Below are positions 12,830-14,749 of a stretch of 14,749 nt of DNA, piece after piece. The DNA is from an uncultured Hyphomonadaceae bacterium. Its GTDB lineage: Bacteria; Pseudomonadota; Alphaproteobacteria; Caulobacterales; Hyphomonadaceae. Made by a program: the position numbers and the translations under genes. The DNA is taken from the NCBI GenBank assembly GCA_938049795.1, contig CALLCD010000290.1:1-14749 (forward strand), read 5' to 3'. The notes under the pieces were generated by a model. The model was not told where the DNA came from and made no database searches. It worked only from the letters and a program-made list of their open reading frames with translations. The number at the start of each line of letters is the position of its first letter. Position 1 is the first letter of the stretch.

Positions 12830-14734
12830 TCAACTGTTATGGAAATGGCCATAGATCCGCTCGGCGAGGGCCTGGTTGACGCCATCGACGCTGGCAATGT
12901 CGGATAATTTGGCAAGACCGACCGCTTTGGCCGAGCCGAACCTGTGCAGGAGCGCTTTCTTGCGGGCCGGACCGATGCCTGCAATGTCGTCGAGCGGGCT
13001 TTTCTTGATGTCCTGAGAGCGTTTGGCCCGATGTGCGCCGATGGCCCAGCGGTGGGCTTCGTCGCGCAGGCGCTGGAGATAATAGAGGACGGGCGCATTG
13101 GCGGGCATGCGGAAGGGCGCTTTGCCGGGGCGGAAAAATGTCTCGCGTCCGGCATTGCGGTCGGGGCCTTTGGCGATGGAGACGAGGGTGAGGTCTTTGT
13201 CCGAGAGGTCGATGCTGGCGAGCGCTTCGAGCACGGCGGAGAGCTGGCCTGCGCCGCCATCAATGAGGACGAGATCGGGATAGGTTTCGAGGTCTGCGAT
13301 CGGTTTGCCAGCGCTGGTGGCTTCTTTCTTTAAGCGTGAGAACCGCCGCCGCATCACCTCGCGCATCATGCCGTAATCATCCCCGGGAGTGAGGGTTTCA
13401 TCCTTGATGTTGAATTTGCGGTATTGGGATTTCATGAACCCGTCAGGCCCCGCAACGACCATGCCGCCGACGGCATTGGTGCCCTGTATGTGGGAATTAT
13501 CGTAGATTTCGATGCGTTTGGGCGGGGCGGGCAGGTCAAGCTCTTTGGCAAGGTCAGCGAGGAGTTTTTGCTGGCTGGCGGTTTCGGCCTGTTTGCGGGT
13601 GAGGGCTTCTTTGGCATTGCGCTCGGCATGGATGAGGAGGTCACGTTTGGTGCCGCGTTGGGCGGCGCGAATCTCGACTTTGTGGCTGGCGCGCAGTTCG
13701 AGGGCATCGGCAATGAGGGTGGCCTGATCGGGCATATGATTGGTCAGGACGAGGCGCGGGGGCGGGCGTGTGTCGTAGAACTGGACGAGGAAGGCGGACA
13801 GGATGGCAGCGGGCGCAGCGTCTTTTTCGTGGCGGGGATAATAGGCGCGGGTGCCCCAATTCTGGCCGCCACGAATGAAGTAGACCTGCACACAGGACTG
13901 GCCGCCTTCCAGCGCGAGGGCGAAGACATCGGCTTCTTCAAGACCGTCGGGATTGATGCTCTGGCTGGCGCGGACGACCGACAGGGCGCGAATGCGGTCG
14001 CGCAGGGTGGCGGCGGTTTCAAAATCCATCGCGTCAGAGGCGGCGTCCATTTCGGCGGCGAGACGGGTTTGCAGGTCAACCGCTTTGCCGCGCAGAAAGT
14101 CTGCGGCCTGATCGGCAAGTGCGGTGTAGTTTTCAGGCGAGATCAGACCGACACAGGGGGCCGCGCAACGTTTGATCTGGTGGAGCACGCACGGGCGCGA
14201 ACGGGCGGCATAGACGCTGTCCTCGCAAGTGCGCAGGAGGAAGGCTTTTTGCAGCGTGTCGAGGGTCTGGTTGACGGCGCTGGCATTGGCGAAGGGGCCG
14301 AAATAGTCGCCCTCTTTCTTCTTGGCGCCGCGATATTTGACAATCTGGGGCGCTTCATGGGTGCGCTTGATTAAAATGTAAGGGAAGGATTTGTCGTCGC
14401 GCAGGAGGATGTTGAAGCGCGGCTTGAGGCGCTTGATGAGATTGGCTTCGAGCAGGAGCGCTTCAGTCTCGGTTTCGGTGACGACAAATTCCATACTGGC
14501 CGTCAGCGAGATCATCAGGGCAATGCGCTGGGTGTGGCCGCCCATCTGGGCGTAATTTGCGACGCGGGCTTTGAGGCTTTTGGCTTTGCCGACATAGAGC
14601 AATTCCTGATCACGGCCGAACATGCGGTAGACGCCGGGCTTTGCGGGCAGGCGTTTGAGGTGGTCCTTGATAACCTCGATGCCGATTTGGGGCGGCGCAT
14701 CGGGGGGCTCAGGGGTATGTTCGGGCGAATCCAT
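12830..14734 (-). CDS. uvrC: UvrABC excinuclease subunit C
   Basis: 634 residues, complete. UvrC makes both incisions around a lesion marked by UvrA/UvrB in nucleotide excision repair. In order: the GIY-YIG nuclease domain with GVYRM (34-38), YVGKAKSLKARV (47-58) and the catalytic-region glutamate in TEALLLEANLIK (90-101); four cysteines C170, C182, C190 and C194, the spacing reported to hold a [4Fe-4S] cluster in E. coli UvrC; a UVR (UvrB-binding) segment near 225-252; the RNase H-like nuclease domain with IEIYDNSHIQG (408-418), where D412 starts the catalytic set, and LVLIDGGAGQL (488-498); and a C-terminal helix-hairpin-helix pair (DDIAGIGPARKKALL to the end). ATG 14734 is the only in-frame start after a stop codon at 14744-14746. 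No ribosome-binding site is obvious. Codons are strongly C-ending. Confidence 0.98.
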   Translation of the reverse strand: MDSPEHTPEPPDAPPQIGIEVIKDHLKRLPAKPGVYRMFGRDQELLYVGKAKSLKARVANYAQMGGHTQRIALMISLTASMEFVVTETETEALLLEANLIKRLKPRFNILLRDDKSFPYILIKRTHEAPQIVKYRGAKKKEGDYFGPFANASAVNQTLDTLQKAFLLRTCEDSVYAARSRPCVLHQIKRCAAPCVGLISPENYTALADQAADFLRGKAVDLQTRLAAEMDAASDAMDFETAATLRDRIRALSVVRASQSINPDGLEEADVFALALEGGQSCVQVYFIRGGQNWGTRAYYPRHEKDAAPAAILSAFLVQFYDTRPPPRLVLTNHMPDQATLIADALELRASHKVEIRAAQRGTKRDLLIHAERNAKEALTRKQAETASQQKLLADLAKELDLPAPPKRIEIYDNSHIQGTNAVGGMVVAGPDGFMKSQYRKFNIKDETLTPGDDYGMMREVMRRRFSRLKKEATSAGKPIADLETYPDLVLIDGGAGQLSAVLEALASIDLSDKDLTLVSIAKGPDRNAGRETFFRPGKAPFRMPANAPVLYYLQRLRDEAHRWAIGAHRAKRSQDIKKSPLDDIAGIGPARKKALLHRFGSAKAVGLAKLSDIASVDGVNQALAERIYGHFHNS

Positions 14735-14749
14735 AGCTGACTTTTACAG

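Noticed and set aside
1..14749. Mobile element, phage, CRISPR array, tRNA, rRNA or riboswitch
   Set aside because: I found no transposase, integrase, regularly spaced repeats, cloverleaf or recognisable aptamer. All sizeable coding space is explained by chromosomal-type genes.

Overview
This 14.7 kb chromosomal window reads as a GC-rich alphaproteobacterium. The evidence is a two-domain glutamine-dependent NAD+ synthetase of alphaproteobacterial layout, a subclass B3 metallo-beta-lactamase that looks closest to the CAU-1/BJP-1 type, a uvrC-pgsA pair, and one promoter that resembles the Caulobacter housekeeping consensus. A marine Hyphomonadales/Maricaulales-type host is my guess, not a demonstrated assignment. 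I see no insertion sequence, phage gene, CRISPR array, tRNA or rRNA. Gene density is high and no gap exceeds about 220 bases.

Layout. (1) 110-1135, minus: a zinc-independent MDR-family NADP-dependent oxidoreductase, separated by a 218-bp divergent region with a perfect 12-bp palindrome from (2) a tight plus-strand cluster at 1354-6090. That cluster holds a Gfo/Idh/MocA dehydrogenase, a DegT/WlbC-like aminotransferase, nadE, and a lipoprotein metallo-beta-lactamase whose start overlaps the nadE end by 8 bases. (3) 6202-8444, plus: a stand-alone RnfD/NqrB-like membrane protein followed by a secreted DUF2330 protein with a WCDPC motif. This is the least understood and most interesting pair. (4) 8448-11302, minus: a 26-residue membrane ORF, a Ca2+/Na+ (CaCA) antiporter, a pteridine-reductase-like SDR and a threonine-aldolase-like PLP enzyme, tightly packed and probably one transcript. 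(5) 11405-11946: a Nudix hydrolase (plus) converging on a 33-residue basic membrane ORF (minus). (6) 12142-14734, minus: pgsA and uvrC.

How the genes fit together. The Gfo/Idh and DegT enzymes look like two consecutive steps (3-oxidation, then 3-transamination) of a UDP-GlcNAc(3NAc)A-type nucleotide-sugar pathway, but the other enzymes of that pathway are not in the window. nadE is housekeeping. The B3 enzyme is probably an outer-membrane-anchored periplasmic hydrolase. The RnfD-like/DUF2330 pair suggests an uncharacterised envelope, perhaps redox, module. uvrC (nucleotide excision repair) and pgsA (phosphatidylglycerol synthesis) are a common proteobacterial neighbourhood.

At the larger scale the plus strand is strongly G-rich across the whole window whatever the gene direction: plus-strand genes favour G-ending codons and minus-strand genes C-ending ones. 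This suggests that the plus strand is the leading strand here. The B3 gene departs visibly from the pattern.
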